The position numbers were made by a program, and so were the translations under genes. This document shows, piece by piece, positions 1 to 12,021 of a DNA stretch of 64,000 nucleotides. The DNA comes from Stemphylium vesicarium (Eukaryota > Ascomycota > Dothideomycetes > Pleosporales > Pleosporaceae). Under the pieces are notes generated by a model that saw only the letters and a program-made list of their open reading frames with translations, did no database searches and was not told where the DNA came from. Position 1 is the stretch's first letter; every line of letters begins with the position of its first letter. The stretch is from contig QXCR01000003.1 of the NCBI GenBank assembly GCA_004380135.1, positions 186,001-250,000 on the forward strand. The letters are read 5' to 3'.

Positions 1-186
1 GTCAAAGGTTGAAAATGTGAGATAGCAAAGCACTCTTTTCTGGCAAGACAAACGGACGTGGAGATCCAAGCGCACGCTAGTGAGCAAAAGTGAAGGTGAA
101 GGTGAAGACTAGAAACCCAACAGCATAGGTAAAGAATATCTCATATCAATTCATCAGACACAGCACTTGAACACCATGCTTACACC

Positions 187-2604
187 CTACAAAACCCCCT
201 GCGTACTTCCATACCCTCCAACCCAATAGTCCTCATAGTACTTCACACCCTTCCCAGTCCTGTTCGCAGGCGGCTGCGGCCACTCACTCAACATAGCATG
301 ATCGCCCGTCAAAGTGAAGTTGGCCATAGCCAGCGGGTGGTTGTCGATCATTAAACTGTAGTCACCGGGGTACAAAACCTTGTTACCCATCTCGTCGACA
401 CGTGCCAGAGAAGCAAGAGTAAGGTTCAGGGTAGCAATATCCGATGCGCCACCAGCAATACCAAAGAGGCGCTTGTATGAGACCAGCGACTTCTTGGGGT
501 AAGGCGCGGGACCAAAGGTACCGCCGATGTAACCAAGGGTGACGTAGTCGGACGTAGTTTGGCCATCGTTGCTGACGCTGACATCGACGGAGGCGAAGGG
601 GCAGCGCTCGAGGAAGCCACCGGTGCTGTTGCAGCCGTGCATGAGGGCGGAGATGGAGTAGCTGTCTTGCATCTGCGTCTGAATTTGTGCGGAGAAGTTG
701 GTGTAGTGGAGACCGTGACCGAATTCGTAGACAGCGCTGCCGTTGTACCACTTGTAGGTGCGGCCAGGGTTGTGCTCGCCAGGGCGCATGGACATGTCGG
801 TCATGGGGACCTCGGCGACGTACTTGGATGGGTACTGGGTCTGGGGGAGACGACCGGCAGGAGCAACCTTTCCGGTGACGATGTCGATGATTGCAGAGCC
901 GCCGTCCTGACCGGGGTAGCCGGCCCAAAGGATAGCAGAAATGTTGGGGTTGTTGACAAGGGGGGATGAATCCATCTGGCCTCCTCCAGTAACGACGACG
1001 ATAACGGGCTTTCCGGTGTCGGAGAGCTGACCGATGACGTCGAGTTGAGCACCAGTCCAAGTCAACCAGTCTCGGTCTTGGTCCTCGGCTTCTACACCGT
1101 TGTCCATGCCTCCGACGTACATGAGAACGTCACTAGTGGCAATGGCACCAGAAAGGACGGACCAGCTATTTGTCGTCGGGTCGCCCTGGCCGCCGGGGTT
1201 TCCACCAGCATAGTTGACAGTCACATCTAGCTGCTCGAGCGCGTATAGGGGGCTGTGGAGGAAAGTAGGGACTCCGGCATAGTTTCCAAGAAGCTGGTCA
1301 GTGGCGTTGGCCCAGTCACCAAATAGTCCGATGGACATGGAGTCGAGTGATAGAGGAAGAGTTCCGTCATTCTTCAGAAGAACGATTCCCTCGCCAGCAG
1401 CCTTGCGCGCAAGTGCTTGCGAAGCGTTGGTAGCAACAGCATCAAAACCGAGTTGGCGGTAGGGCTGGTTTTCGGCTGAGTCGAAGTAGCCCAGACGGAC
1501 CAGCGAAGAGTATTGACGGATGAGAGCTTGGTCAAGAGCAGTCTCGTTGGTCAAGCCCTTCTGGAAAGCCGCGGGCAGATGCTCTTGCATGTAGGTTCCA
1601 CAATCAAGATCAGTGCCTGCGTTGAGCGAGTCGGCAGCGGCACCTTCGCGAGAATCAGACCATTGGTGAGGCAGGTAGACGTTCTGGATAGAGTCGCAGT
1701 CAGAGGTAACCCACTGCTCCTCGTTGTTCCAGCCCCAGTGCTCGCGGAGAATGGTTTGCAGCATGTAAGGGTCGGCGCAAGTTGGCACACCGTTCAGAGC
1801 GTTGTAAGAGCACATGATCGCACCAACGTTGGCCTGAACGCAAGCCTGGAATGGAACGAGGTAGTACTCGACAAGATCTTGCTGAGAGATCTGTACATCA
1901 TTCTGGTAGCGGAGGTTGCCGTTCCAGTCTTCGATATCGTAACCGGCGTAGTGCTTGCAAGTAGCAACGACACGCTTGTAAGGATCAGATGCGTCACCCT
2001 GAAGACCGTGGATCAAAGCCTGGACGTAAGAAGCCAGGTGGTAAGAATCTTCTCCAGGCGTCTCCTGGCCACGGCCCCAGCGAGGGTCACGGAAAGGGTT
2101 GATGTTGGGTGTCCAGAAATCGAGACCGGTCCTGTTCGCGTTGTTGAATGCTCGTGCTTCGGTGGAGATGACCTTTGCAACTTCGGTAATGAGCTCGTCA
2201 TCAAACGCAGCACCCATCAAGATTGGCTGAGGGAATGAAGTCGAGTAGCTGTATTCTCCCTCATCGCTAAAGTTTGTGTATGGTCCAGCGATGCCATGCA
2301 GACCCTCGTTCCACCACTGGTAAGGTGGAATGCCGAGACGTGCAACACCGGGTGAGCCGCTAGAAGTAGCGTTGATCTTCTCCTCAAGGGAATAGAGTGC
2401 GACCAAAGACTTTGCACGAGCAAGCGGAGCTAGAATTTGTCAGTATGTAAGTCTTGTCATCCGAAGTTGAGATGACAAACATGCTGAGGTATCGCAGATG
2501 GTCTTGTTGCTCAATGGTCCGTTCGCACAGTCAGGGAACTCATACTGAGCGTAGACTCCAGCCGCGAAGAGCAGCGCTGAAAGCGAACGCGGCGAGGTAA
2601 ACAT
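187..2604 (-). CDS. Secreted GH3 beta-xylosidase
   Basis: Two exons, 2604-2481 and 2429-187, with a 51-bp GT-AG intron, encode 788 aa. The protein opens with a signal peptide (MFTSPRSLSALLFAAGVYAQ), so it is exported, and should release xylose from the non-reducing ends of xylo-oligosaccharides. The GH3 N-terminal barrel carries the PRWGRGQETPGED and KHYAGYD motifs, and the nucleophile Asp lies in VTSDCDSIQ near residue 285. The C-terminal half has the GH3 C-domain (KNDGTLPL, GYPGQDGG) and a fibronectin-III-like end. Length and motifs match fungal XlnD/BxlB enzymes; which subgroup is not clear. The start was chosen because it gives the signal peptide and a clean splice into the long open frame. 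Several N-x-S/T sites fit glycosylation. It stands alone at the edge of the window and has no obvious link to the catabolic genes downstream. Confidence 0.93.
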
Positions 2605-3424
2605 GGTGCCGATTGTCTCGTCTGATCCGGATGCTTCTCTTCTCCAACATAGCTACCCCATATCTTATAGCAATCTAAATAGCCGTAGTTCGGACCTTGC
2701 GCCGACAGGCGGTTGGTAAACACCAAATACCACGATGTCTATACGTCATGCTTTTGTCGGCCACGCGGTATCGCATCGGTTGCAAGTCCACTATTACCGA
2801 CCTCCGAGCCAGTCTTGTGTCCGAAGCCACTCCCGGTGCTTGGCCTGGAGGCATACGATAGCCAAGACTATACCCGAGCCGCATGCGGAGCCCCATGTTG
2901 TCTGCAAAATTCAGTGAGGGGGTTCGCGCTAAGTGGGGCTGGCGGCATCGTAACTGGTGGTGCATTCAGCCTGAATGGTGATCACCACCTGAGAGCAGAG
3001 CAACCGAGAAGCGGCAAGTACAAGGCACGGTAAGCAGCTTTTGCGACTGCGTTTTGAATTATGGGTTTGACGAAAACGGGAATCTCGCCTTGTATTTGTC
3101 CGAGAAAAAGCAGAGCAGACGGGCTTTCGGAATCGAGATATGCAGACGCTAGTCTCAATTTGCTCTACCCCGTCGCACTGACTATGGCCCTCACCTTGTA
3201 AGCCGTTGGATTTGCTTTTCTAGTGGACGTTGAAATATTCGATCTGCCTGTTATAGAATTTTGGCTGGCTTAACTCTATCGATGATGTAGCAGAAGCCGT
3301 GCCGCCGGAATGCTTACCAAAAGATGCTCGTTAAGCAAGCATTGGAATACCTGTATGCAAGCATTGCCGGATGGCTCGGGAGCCAAACCCTTTCCAACAT
3401 GGGCCCACGTACTCTGGAACACGA
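2605..3424. other. Intergenic region, no gene seen
   Basis: These 820 bp hold the promoter of the beta-xylosidase (minus strand) and the 3' flank of the P450. Small open frames exist here on both strands but none has a recognisable motif, splice pattern or good start context. Confidence 0.5.
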
Positions 3425-5224
3425 TTACGATGGCCAAGTGGACTTTTTGACGGTCATCGGCATGCCGTCGCGTGGCTTGGCTTCGAAGACGAATTCCTGG
3501 AATGCCCTATCGCCAAAAGTCAAGTCAAGGTCGAACCACTCCACCCTGGGTGTCTTGTTCGGCTTTAGGTCTGCACAGGTGAAGTCAAAATCCCTTGTGA
3601 TCAACAAAAATATGATCAGGACTTCATCCATGGCCAAAGGCTGACCGAGGCAAGCGCGAGGACCCCGCTCGAATGGACGCCATGCATGGCGGGGAAAGTC
3701 TTCGCGTATATACCGATCGGGATCAAACTTGAGGGGATCTATGTGTAATGGTCAGAAGGTCTCGAAATTTGCGCAATGTCGTAGGGAATCACAAACCGTT
3801 GAACAACTTGGGATCCATGTGCATAGCCAACTGGACAGGGCAGACCATGAGATCCTTGGCTGGCCATTCGCGGCCCTGGTAGGTGAGAGTGTCGATGCCT
3901 TCGCGCGCAGTATTACCTATTGGGTAGAATCGAAGGATTTCCTTGACAACAGCATTTGTGTATACGAGATCGTTGAGTTTGTACGGATCGGTTTTGAGCA
4001 TTTCGTATGTCGCGTCGATACCGGGGGTAAAGACGCGGTCGTGCTCTTCTCGCATCTTTCGCACCACTTCTGGATGAACGCTAAGCAGCATGGCTCCAAA
4101 AACGACCGTATCAGATGTCGTGCCGGTGCCAGCGATGAGGAGAGTCTTAACCTGAGTCACGGCATCTTCGAGGAACTCAGGATCAAGTTCGGTTGCTCGT
4201 ATCCGCCGAGGATCTGCTAAGTAGTCTCGCAAGATAAGGTCCATAATGCCTAATCCACGTTTCTCAGAAAGATCGAGCTTGTCTCCTAAGCGATGACAAT
4301 GTTAGTGGCATGGTTCGTGCGAATTGAGAGGCGTTCGTCACAATGGAAGAAGGCTGTTACTTACGTCGCACAATCTCGAATCTTTCTTTTACGAGTGCCG
4401 CTATATTCGCGTCCAGCTTGGCTCTCTCGACGTCCCGCCTCCTGTTTGCGAAGAAATTCCGGATGAAGTTGATAGACTCCCTCGAGATCATGTAGGCACG
4501 GCACATGTCCTCGAAATGCTGGAGCACAGTGCTACCTTTGGTCTGGGCATCAAGCGATCGCCCAAAAGTTGCTGAGACAATAACATCAAACGTCAGATGC
4601 TGTGTGATATCTTCCAGCCTGAAGCTTTCTCCCGATTCAGCTTTTTTGTGAAGAATAGAACGGAACTTCATCACCTCGGTGGCGACCATTGGCCTCATTT
4701 TGGAGATGTGCGAGATGGAAAAGGCTGGACTCAACATCTTGTGTAGATGCTTCCACCGTGGTCCGTCCGAAGTAACGATGTTGCCTTTCCCGATGAGAGG
4801 ATCAATCATGGCCCCTTCAGCCGGATGCTTGGGGTGGTTTCGATGAGCGGTCATATGAAGAGCAAGGTCAGGATCCGTGGTTACAACCTGACCCCATGCA
4901 ATTGGCCACAAGTCAAGATAAAAGACTCCTGGCAAGTCGTACTTCTTCACCATAGTCACTACACATGCTTGGTAGTGTGCGTCGCTTGGGAGCATTTGGA
5001 ACACTTCGCCGAGAAGCTTGAGATGACCGAATAGGAAGCTGTGAGGTGGCTTGGGCTTCGGAAATTGTTAGTATATATCCTAATAGCGTGTCTGGCAATG
5101 GTATCCCACGAACAAGGTCTTTGTAGAATCGCCGCACTTGTATCAGTCTCATGACGCCGTACGCAAGCGCCGCCACGACAGCCGAAAAGGCCATCATCGC
5201 CCATGGGAGATTGCGAAGAGCCAT
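3425..5224 (-). CDS. Cytochrome P450 monooxygenase
   Basis: Four exons (5224-5114, 5055-4365, 4285-3797, 3738-3425) give 534 aa, the normal length for a microsomal fungal P450. An N-terminal membrane anchor (about residues 8-25) is followed by a Pro-rich hinge (KDLPKPPHSFLFGHL), which appears only after removing the first intron. The I-helix oxygen-binding motif is LLIAGTGTTSDT, the K-helix ExxR is KEILRFYP, and the heme loop is FERGPRACLGQ with the axial Cys near residue 458. All introns are 58-79 bp with CTAAC-type branch sites. The overall pattern recalls CYP59/StcS-like enzymes, but I cannot fix the family. The substrate is unknown. It sits head-to-tail behind the metallo-beta-lactamase-fold gene on the same strand; whether it belongs to the catabolic cluster further right is open. 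Confidence 0.92.
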
Positions 5225-5877
5225 TGTGAACGGTGAACGATCGCTGACGATGGGAGCTTGGGTGTTTCGAGATAATGTAACTGAGCGCGACTTACCAGGC
5301 CACCCATGTGCAGCGCTAATCAGCTAGCGCGAGATTGGAGGCATGTGAAGTCGTTCGGCCAATCGCCTGATATGTGCGTGAACAAACCCCCGCATCATGG
5401 GCTCAAGCTTTATCGTCGCGAGAAAGATCGGTGTTGAGCGGTGCTGTTATCTTCTTAGGTCGTGGAATGCTTTCCTCGTAATTTTCCGCTGCTTGTTTTG
5501 ATGTTTTGAGCGGGGGCAGGCGTCAAGCCCTGCAGCAATTGCGACAGCCGCTTCTCATGCAAAGTTTGGCATCATCGCGTGCGCAGCATCAGTTCGACGA
5601 CCAGCTTCTGGAACATACGCATCTTATTCTCTATTAACTTGGCACCGTGACGCTGGTATATAAGCAAATGATCTCGTTCGACTCTCATTAGGCACATCGC
5701 CCTTCAATTCTGATCTTCCTCAACTATTAGGCCCCTTCCTAGTCACCGAAAATGTCAAGAGCTGTGAGAAATTGCGCACGGCGGAAATCTTCATCAATTA
5801 CGCCTTACGATCACTTCAAGCGGACCCCGATCAGATCATCGCCAGATCTCGACTTCACCACGTTCTCGTTGTATCGT
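5225..5877. other. Intergenic region with TATA box and short reading frame
   Basis: This stretch is the promoter of the P450 on the minus strand (CCCCGC at 5388-5393 fits a CreA site) and the 3' flank of the next gene. On the plus strand it holds a TATATAA box at 5657-5663 followed about 90 bp later by an ATG in good context (5752, CGAAAATGTC). The frame from that ATG is only 63 codons and runs into the 3' end of the neighbouring gene on the opposite strand. I see no known domain; it may be the relic of a lost gene. Confidence 0.4.
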
Positions 5878-7018
5878 CTAAGGTATCTCGTCGCGAGGGA
5901 TTCTCTCATTGGCTGCCAACTTCATCTTCTCATCCAGCAATGACATTAATACCTCATCCGTACCCTTTTTCAGCCATGATACATCATGCGCGAGCGCAAT
6001 GCGGGCCCCATAGTCTCTTTCTAATGTCCGTAACTTGGAGATGGTGTCTTTCGCGGAGAAAAGGTCGCTGTGAAGAGTCATACAATTGTTGCCAGGACCT
6101 GGGAACGATGCGATATCTTGCCTCCCATCAAGCAAATCCCTAGGCTGTCAGCAAACACCAGGCTTTGACTGGGAAAACGTACCTCGAATGGCAGCCTAGT
6201 TCGAATAAGAAGTTAGCCAGCCCCAAAGAATACATGGTCGAGACCACTTACAATCGCTTCCAAGAATCACCCACTCGCCATCTTGCAATCTTGCAGCCGC
6301 AGCAAGATTACCGGGCATATGCCCCGGTGCATCCAGGATCCAGAAGCTTCCGTCCCCAAAATAATCTAGCGCTCTTTCGAAAGGTCCAAACGCCTTCCAT
6401 TCACCATCCAGCTCTCCCCAATTTTCCGTGGCATGCTCAGGGTCGAAGAAGCGCCCGTCCCATTGCAGATCGGGATTCTTCATATGTCCTGGCTCGCATG
6501 CGGCCTTTGTGCCAGGACCAAAATATGCTTTCGCGTTTGGAAATGCATTGCTAATAGGTCGCGAGTGATCAAAATGGGCGTGGCTGCGCATTGCTTAGTC
6601 TATGCATCGCAAGTGCGGCTTCTTCGCATACCTAAACAAAACGGTATCGACATCCTCAGCTGCGACACCTCTATCAGATAACTGCTGCACTATCGTTCGC
6701 CTTGGGCCAACATGGTTGACATAATCCAGCATGAACTTGTTGACCCAGGGGGTGTAACAGCTTCTGTCCTTCGAGAGTCATTCCAGATGCATGCGCCGTA
6801 TGACTCTACAGATGTTTTCGACTCACATTATCTAGCCCAAGATCCCATAACACCTTTCTTTCCTTGTGCGCAATGTGAAACGCCCAATTGTACATGCGGA
6901 AAGTGCCATTCTGCCCAGCATGCATTCGACTCAGATCACCAACGAAGCTACCGCCGTCAAGGAGTGACAATTTAACAAAAGCATCAGTATCTGGCAAGCT
7001 CAATTCTGCCGCTGCCAT
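5878..7018 (-). CDS. Metallo-beta-lactamase-fold hydrolase
   Basis: Five exons (7018-6827, 6768-6632, 6583-6252, 6195-6183, 6139-5878) join to 311 aa. The fourth exon is only 13 nt; it restores the frame from ILGSD through CCHSR to DLLDG and supplies a His that would otherwise be lost. The zinc motif HxHxDH (SHAHFDHS, residues 110-117) appears only after splicing the second intron. Further metal-ligand candidates are the His in DAPGHMPGN and the Asp in GSDC. The family includes N-acyl-homoserine lactonases and related lactone or ester hydrolases, so a lactonase-type role is plausible but the substrate is not shown. There is no signal peptide, so the protein should be cytosolic. It is transcribed away from the carboxylesterase across a shared 421-bp promoter region, which hints at common control. 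Confidence 0.88.
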
Positions 7019-7439
7019 TATGATAAGTGTTTATGATGGTGAGATACAAAGTAATTCCAGGCGCCCCTTCTTGCATACACACGTGCTTATCAACGCCGAG
7101 CCTTATCTCAAAATTTGCTTCAGCGAATGAGACACATCTCGCACATATCTCGTCATGAGGCATAAGCGGCAGGTCATCTCCATAATTTGCACGGGAGGAT
7201 ACCTAGATTTTGCTCTTTGCCCCACTACTTGCATTTCGTGTACAAAAGCGGGGTAGCTGTTTACCCCGCGGAGCACATTCCGTTTCCATCCGCCTTCCAT
7301 CCCCGAAGACACGTCTCTTCTCGACCAATCCAAACACACGCTAAACCCCACTGCCAGTAACGCGATAGTTTCCGATAATAGCAAGCATTACACCCATACC
7401 ACACTCAATCTTACCTCTGCATTCGTTCCTTTAGCAGGT
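7019..7439. promoter_or_regulatory. Divergent promoter of hydrolase and carboxylesterase
   Basis: The two genes are divergently transcribed from this 421-bp interval. It contains a CCCCAC at 7221-7226 and a CCCCGC at 7264-7269; both match the CreA consensus SYGGRG on the opposite strand. No coding potential is apparent. Confidence 0.5.
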
Positions 7440-9268
7440 ATGTCGGCCACCTTCAAGCATGCAGCCCTCGGCCAATTGGAAGGCAACAAGGTAGATGGAT
7501 CAGTGCAGTTTCTGGGCCTAAAATACGCCTCCATCAAAGACCGATTCGCTCCGCCTGAACTAGCCAGCAATTACGGATCCGAGAGCATAGATGCCACCAA
7601 ATTTGGGTTTGTCGGACCTCTTGCCCTAGCTTACAGCAAACACTAAGTCTGCCTAGGCCTCCCCCAGTATCGCCAGTGGGCGCAGTCCATCGCGAATTCA
7701 GCTTTATTCAACGCTCCTTACCATTGCCGGAAGTTCCGACGCACTCGGACTTCGAAGGCCTGAATCTAAACATCACCGTGCCCACGAACAAGGATGGCGC
7801 CATCGACCCAGATGCGAAGTTACCAGTATACGTCTTCATCCATGGAGGCGGGTTTGCTGTCGGGAGTAACTGGTATCCACATTACGATCAGGCTGCGCTT
7901 GTGAAGATGTCGGTCGAGAAGAAGAAGCCGATGATAGGTATTACGATCAAGTAGGTCTGGCTCGCATTGTGCAGACCAGAGACTTTCTAATATGTTCAGC
8001 TATCGATTAGGTGTGACTGGGCTCATGACATCTGCTGAGCTACGAAAGGCTGGTTACAAGGCAAATAATGCTTTACATGACCAGCGTACCGCAATGCAGT
8101 GGATCAAAACGTTCATAGGAGGTTTTGGTGGCGACCCAGACGAAGTCACAGCATGCGGAGAAAGTGTTGGTGGATGTACGTGTTACTAAAGCCTATGCAG
8201 AATGCGACTAACAACTACAGTTTCCGCGATGATGTTCCTCGGCTCGAAAGAACCGCTAATGAAGCGGTGCTTGAGCACCGGAGGTGCAGTACTTCTCTTC
8301 AAGCCTATCTCGGACTTCCTCGCAGAGTCTTCGTACCAAAGGGTCATCGAAGCATTCGGATTAGCAGATATGGCACCTGAAGATCGCATCAGAGCCCTCT
8401 TGAGCATTCCCATTGACGACCTCTGGCAAAAGGTGCCTGAAACAGCCATGATGCTGCCCGTGGTCGACGGCGATACAGTTCCCGGCTCACCTGAGTTTTC
8501 CATCGTCTCGTCAAAAGACGACAACGCCGACTTCCTAATGCCCGGCCGCAAATGGTGCAAATCTTTGATGATTGGAGAATCAAAGCTCGATGTATGCAAC
8601 TCAGCGCCACTATGTACCATACAAGATCTAACGACCCGCAGGCTAACATCCTCGCCTATACCGTCCTCGACGCCCGGAAATCAGGCATCGCACAAACGTT
8701 CATTGACTCCTGCAACGCTACCCTATCATCTCAACCAGACGTAGCCAAAGAACTCATTGAAGCCTACGAGATCAAAACTTCATCTTCAGACGAAGAAGCC
8801 CTACTGGCCATCCTCCGCTTCGCATCCGAAATCGCCTTCTACGCACCCACCCGCGCCTTCGCCGAGGGCTGGCCAAACACCCTAGAGTCCAAGTTCTTCA
8901 TCTACCATTTCAATGAAGGCATACCATGGGAAGGTCGATTCAAGGGCGAAGCCGGTCACATCCTCGACGTAGCGTATCTGTTTCAGAACTACAACGAGCA
9001 TCTTGACGATGCGCAGGTCAAGGTGGCGAGGGAGTATGGGGAGGATTTCATCAAGTTTGTCAACGGCGAGGATCCGTGGCCGCCTGTGCAGACGGAGAAG
9101 TATAGCGCAAAGGTTTACGGGCCGAGTGCAGATGGGGTGACGAGTAGATGGGTTCCAGATGGTGCACCAGCGAAGATTGGGAGAGATGAGCGGGTGCTGA
9201 AGTTGGGGGAGAAGGCCGGGCTTGATAGGATACTCGATGTGTTTCAGAATTTCCTCCAGGGGCGGTAG
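7440..9268 (+). CDS. Type-B carboxylesterase/lipase
   Basis: Five exons (7440-7606, 7657-7950, 8000-8175, 8221-8591, 8642-9268) encode 544 aa of the alpha/beta-hydrolase COesterase family. The oxyanion-hole motif HGGG is at residues 118-121 and the nucleophile Ser lies in ACGESVGG (about residue 209), whose last Gly directly precedes an intron. The C-terminal part has FIYHFNEG and a His in EAGHILDVAYLF that fits the catalytic His. No signal peptide is visible, so it is probably an intracellular esterase that opens an ester or lactone. It is divergent from the metallo-beta-lactamase-fold gene and convergent with the NAD(P)-binding protein gene, 98 bp away. The short spacer contains a CTAC/CTGC-rich low-complexity run. 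Substrate unknown. Confidence 0.92.
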
Positions 9269-9366
9269 TAAGAGAGTGGTTCAGAACTCTCCGGTATTTG
9301 ATTAAGCTCTATCACAACCTCCACCTGCCTAACTACCTACCTGCCTACCTATCAACATCCTCCCAA

Positions 9367-10431
9367 TCAACACCGTTCAACCCAATCTAACGAAGCATAC
9401 GCCGGCGCAGGCAAATCCTCCTTGATATCCCCCCAAGCACTCCAGTGTGTCCCCACCAATCTTCTCCCCTCAACCTCATCCGCAATCGCAATCGCCACGT
9501 CAGCAACACTAATCCCCGTCAACCGCCCCTCAAACACACTCTCCCCCTCCTTCCTCTTCCCCTCAAGCACCATCTCCTCACCACTAACCTGATACCTACC
9601 CGTGCGCAGCCCCGGTCTATACAATGCAGGCGGCGAACAAAAGCTCCACTCAAAATCCACGCGACCGTCGAAGAACATGTACGCCGTCCGTCCAGCTTTT
9701 ATGAAATCGGATGCGTTGTCTTTTTGCTGGATCTGCTGCTCGTAGGCGGTGATGACGGCCTCGTCGTCGCGTGTTGCGGTACCGGCGGTTTGCGCAAGGC
9801 GTGCGAGCCGGTATTGACGCAGTGCTGTGCCCATGATACCGAGGCGCTCTTCCATGTAGGCGATGTGTGCGAGTGAAGTGGATATCGCGCGGCGGTAGGC
9901 GAGGAAGAAGTCTGGGTGGTCGACGCAAGGGAGGGTCGTGCCTGGGACGTGGAGCGAGCCTGCGCCGCCGATGAAAATGAAGTAAGGGGGTTTTTGGCGA
10001 CTCTTGTGAGCTAGGAGGATTTTTCGGATGGATTCTAGATATGGCACTGTCGTGATTGTGTGAGCTTCTTCTAATACACATTCGAGTCTTTTTTTTTCAA
10101 TCTGTTATTTGACGCAGGCGGGATACGTTCATGCTTATAGATAGAAAAACTAATACGTACTATAAAGCAACGCCCCAGCTCCCGCTGTATGCGGCCCAAA
10201 TTCACAAACCAATGCGTCGATGCCCTCAAACTTTTCGGCTAGCTCTTCTATCGTCGCGGTATCAATGTTAACGGATCGCGGTATGTAGCGCGCGTGTTGA
10301 CCCACTTTAGATGGGTTTCGCGATATTCCGATGACGGTGTGGCCGCGGTTCAGGAGCTCGACACAGAGGTAGGAGCCGCCGAAGCCGGCGGGGCCGATTA
10401 CGCCTATGCGCTGGGGAAATGATGGAGGCAT
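9367..10431 (-). CDS. NAD(P)-binding Rossmann-fold protein (atypical SDR/NmrA-like)
   Basis: Two exons (10431-10161 and 10046-9367) with a 114-bp intron give 316 aa. The N-terminus shows an atypical-SDR nucleotide-binding pattern (IGVIGPAGFGGSYL), followed by a second strand ending in SRNPSK that suits NADPH binding, and YFIFIGGAGSLH in the middle. This architecture is shared by NmrA-like sensors, isoflavone reductases and NAD(P)H-binding DUF proteins. There is no classic YxxxK pair in the expected place, so a reductase role is uncertain. The protein should be cytosolic. It is divergent from the 3-hydroxyisobutyrate-dehydrogenase-like gene and lies within the catabolic neighbourhood, where it could be a reductase or a redox sensor. 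Confidence 0.82.
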
Positions 10432-10836
10432 TAAGCTGAAGAAGACGATAGACGCGTTTTTGGAGAAGAAGCGACTAACAGCTCAGGAGATAATTGTGTG
10501 GGAAGTGAGTATCTACCGTGCTTACATTTTCTTTTCGCAGTGGCAGCCTATATTCTCAACTGTAATACGACATTTGATTTACTGACAAACAAGGCTGCAG
10601 TGAATGCTGCGGATACATTGCGCCGACTGATGTGGTGTTGGAGAAGTTGCGTCGGGGAAGTGAGGGGAGAATGTGGGGCTATCTGGTAAGAGGGACATGC
10701 AGGGTTCAGTATAGCACCAGGAGTATCAAAACTACCATCGAATATTGTAACAGCAGACAAAAAAGCCCCAAAACTCTGCGACTCAAGTTTCCAGCTGTTA
10801 AAACTTAGCAAGAGGTCCAGTGAAGAACTAAACATC
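10432..10836. promoter_or_regulatory. Divergent promoter region
   Basis: This 405-bp interval separates two divergently transcribed genes. It contains GTGGGG (CCCCAC on the minus strand) at 10673-10678, a match to the CreA site. Short open frames here have no recognisable content. Confidence 0.45.
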
Positions 10837-11969
10837 ATGGCAGAAGACTACGCATTCATCGGTAACAAGCCCCCAAAAGCCCATCTTCAAACACGAATAT
10901 ATACTTCAACACTCACTAACAAGTAAAAACCTCAGGTCTTGGGGCAATGGGCTACGCAATGGCATCCAACATCCGCAAGAAGATGCCCTCAACATCCACG
11001 CTCTACATAAACGACATCAATGCATCCGCATGCACGCGGTTCCAATCCAAACACTCGCACCACGGGCACATATCTATCGTCTCCAGCGCACGCGAAGCCG
11101 CCTCCAATGCCAGTATCCTGATATCCATCATTCCCGATAGTCCCGACGTAGAAGCCGTATACCTTGACCCCTCTCACGGCGTCATAGCCGCGCCCAAAGA
11201 CAGTACCAGAATCCTGCTTGAATGCAGCACCATCTCCGTATCCGTCACAAAAGCCATCGGCGCCGCCCTGTCAGCCGCAGAGCGCGGAATCTACATCGAC
11301 GCGCCCGTCTCCGGCGGTGTTCCAGCCGCAGAATCCGGTTCTCTGAGTCTGTTGATCGGACACCGGGCTCCCTCCCCTACCACTCCCTCGGCGCTGTCCC
11401 AGCGCCTCACCGCCGTCCTATCCATGCTAGGTCCACCCGAAAAGTCATTTTACTTGGACAAGCTAGGCGCCGGTCTCACAGCCAAAATCTCAAACAACTA
11501 CCTCTCGGGCACCATTCTGCTCGCCACCGCTGAAGCCATGGCGATAGGTGTAGCCCATGGACTCGATCCCGCCGCTTTGTACTCCGTGATAAAGAACAGC
11601 ACGGGTCAGAGCTGGATGGCCGATCACGTTTGTCCGATACCCAATGTACAAACAGAGTACTGGGTCCCGAGTAATAGTGGGTATAAACCCGGGTTTCGCA
11701 CGCAGATGATGCTCAAGGATCTGGGCTTGGGGGTCCAGAGTGCACGGGAGGTTGGGGTTGGGTGTAGTATGGCGGAGAGGGCGTTGGCGGTTTGGAAAGA
11801 GGCGGCAGGGGATGAGAGGTGTAGGGACAGAGACGGGAGTAGTGTTTATTTGCATGTTGGAGGCGTGCTGCCCGAGGGTTATGAGGATAAAGGGAGGAGG
11901 GGGGAGGATGGGGAGTGGGTGTTTGGGGAGTGGTGGAGACTGGGGACGGGAGATGATGGGCTTACGTGA
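10837..11969 (+). CDS. 3-hydroxyisobutyrate dehydrogenase-like enzyme
   Basis: A 25-nt first exon (10837-10861) splices to 10936-11969 for 352 aa. The intron falls inside the dinucleotide-binding signature, which reads FIGLGAMGYAMASNI after splicing. The substrate motif is DAPVSGGVPAAESGSL and the catalytic Lys is in LTAKISNNY; MMLKDLGLG matches the conserved C-terminal region. Family members oxidise 3-hydroxyisobutyrate or related beta-hydroxy acids with NAD(P)+. Unlike the valine-pathway enzyme it has no mitochondrial presequence. The last 50 residues are an acidic, Gly-rich extension. It ends 52 bp from the stop of the convergent CoA-transferase gene. In this context it may handle a beta-hydroxy acid intermediate of the cluster, which is inference. 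Confidence 0.9.
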
Positions 11970-12021
11970 ATATTTGGATAGGTTCAATTAGATCGTTTTG
12001 TTCTTTTCCTCTCTTTTCCGC

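Noticed and set aside
383..1060. Open frame of 225 codons on the minus strand inside the beta-xylosidase
   Set aside because: Arg/His-rich shadow of the GH3 gene in another frame; no motif.
1513..2238. Open frame of 241 codons on the plus strand opposite the beta-xylosidase
   Set aside because: Antisense shadow of a highly conserved gene; composition mirrors the coding strand and no domain is visible.
2713..3033. Plus-strand open frame of 106 codons upstream of the beta-xylosidase
   Set aside because: No homology pattern, no introns with good signals, and in the promoter of a well-supported gene.
9328..9354. CTAC/CTGC-rich run between esterase and NAD(P)-binding gene
   Set aside because: Short low-complexity sequence in a convergent spacer, without further significance.
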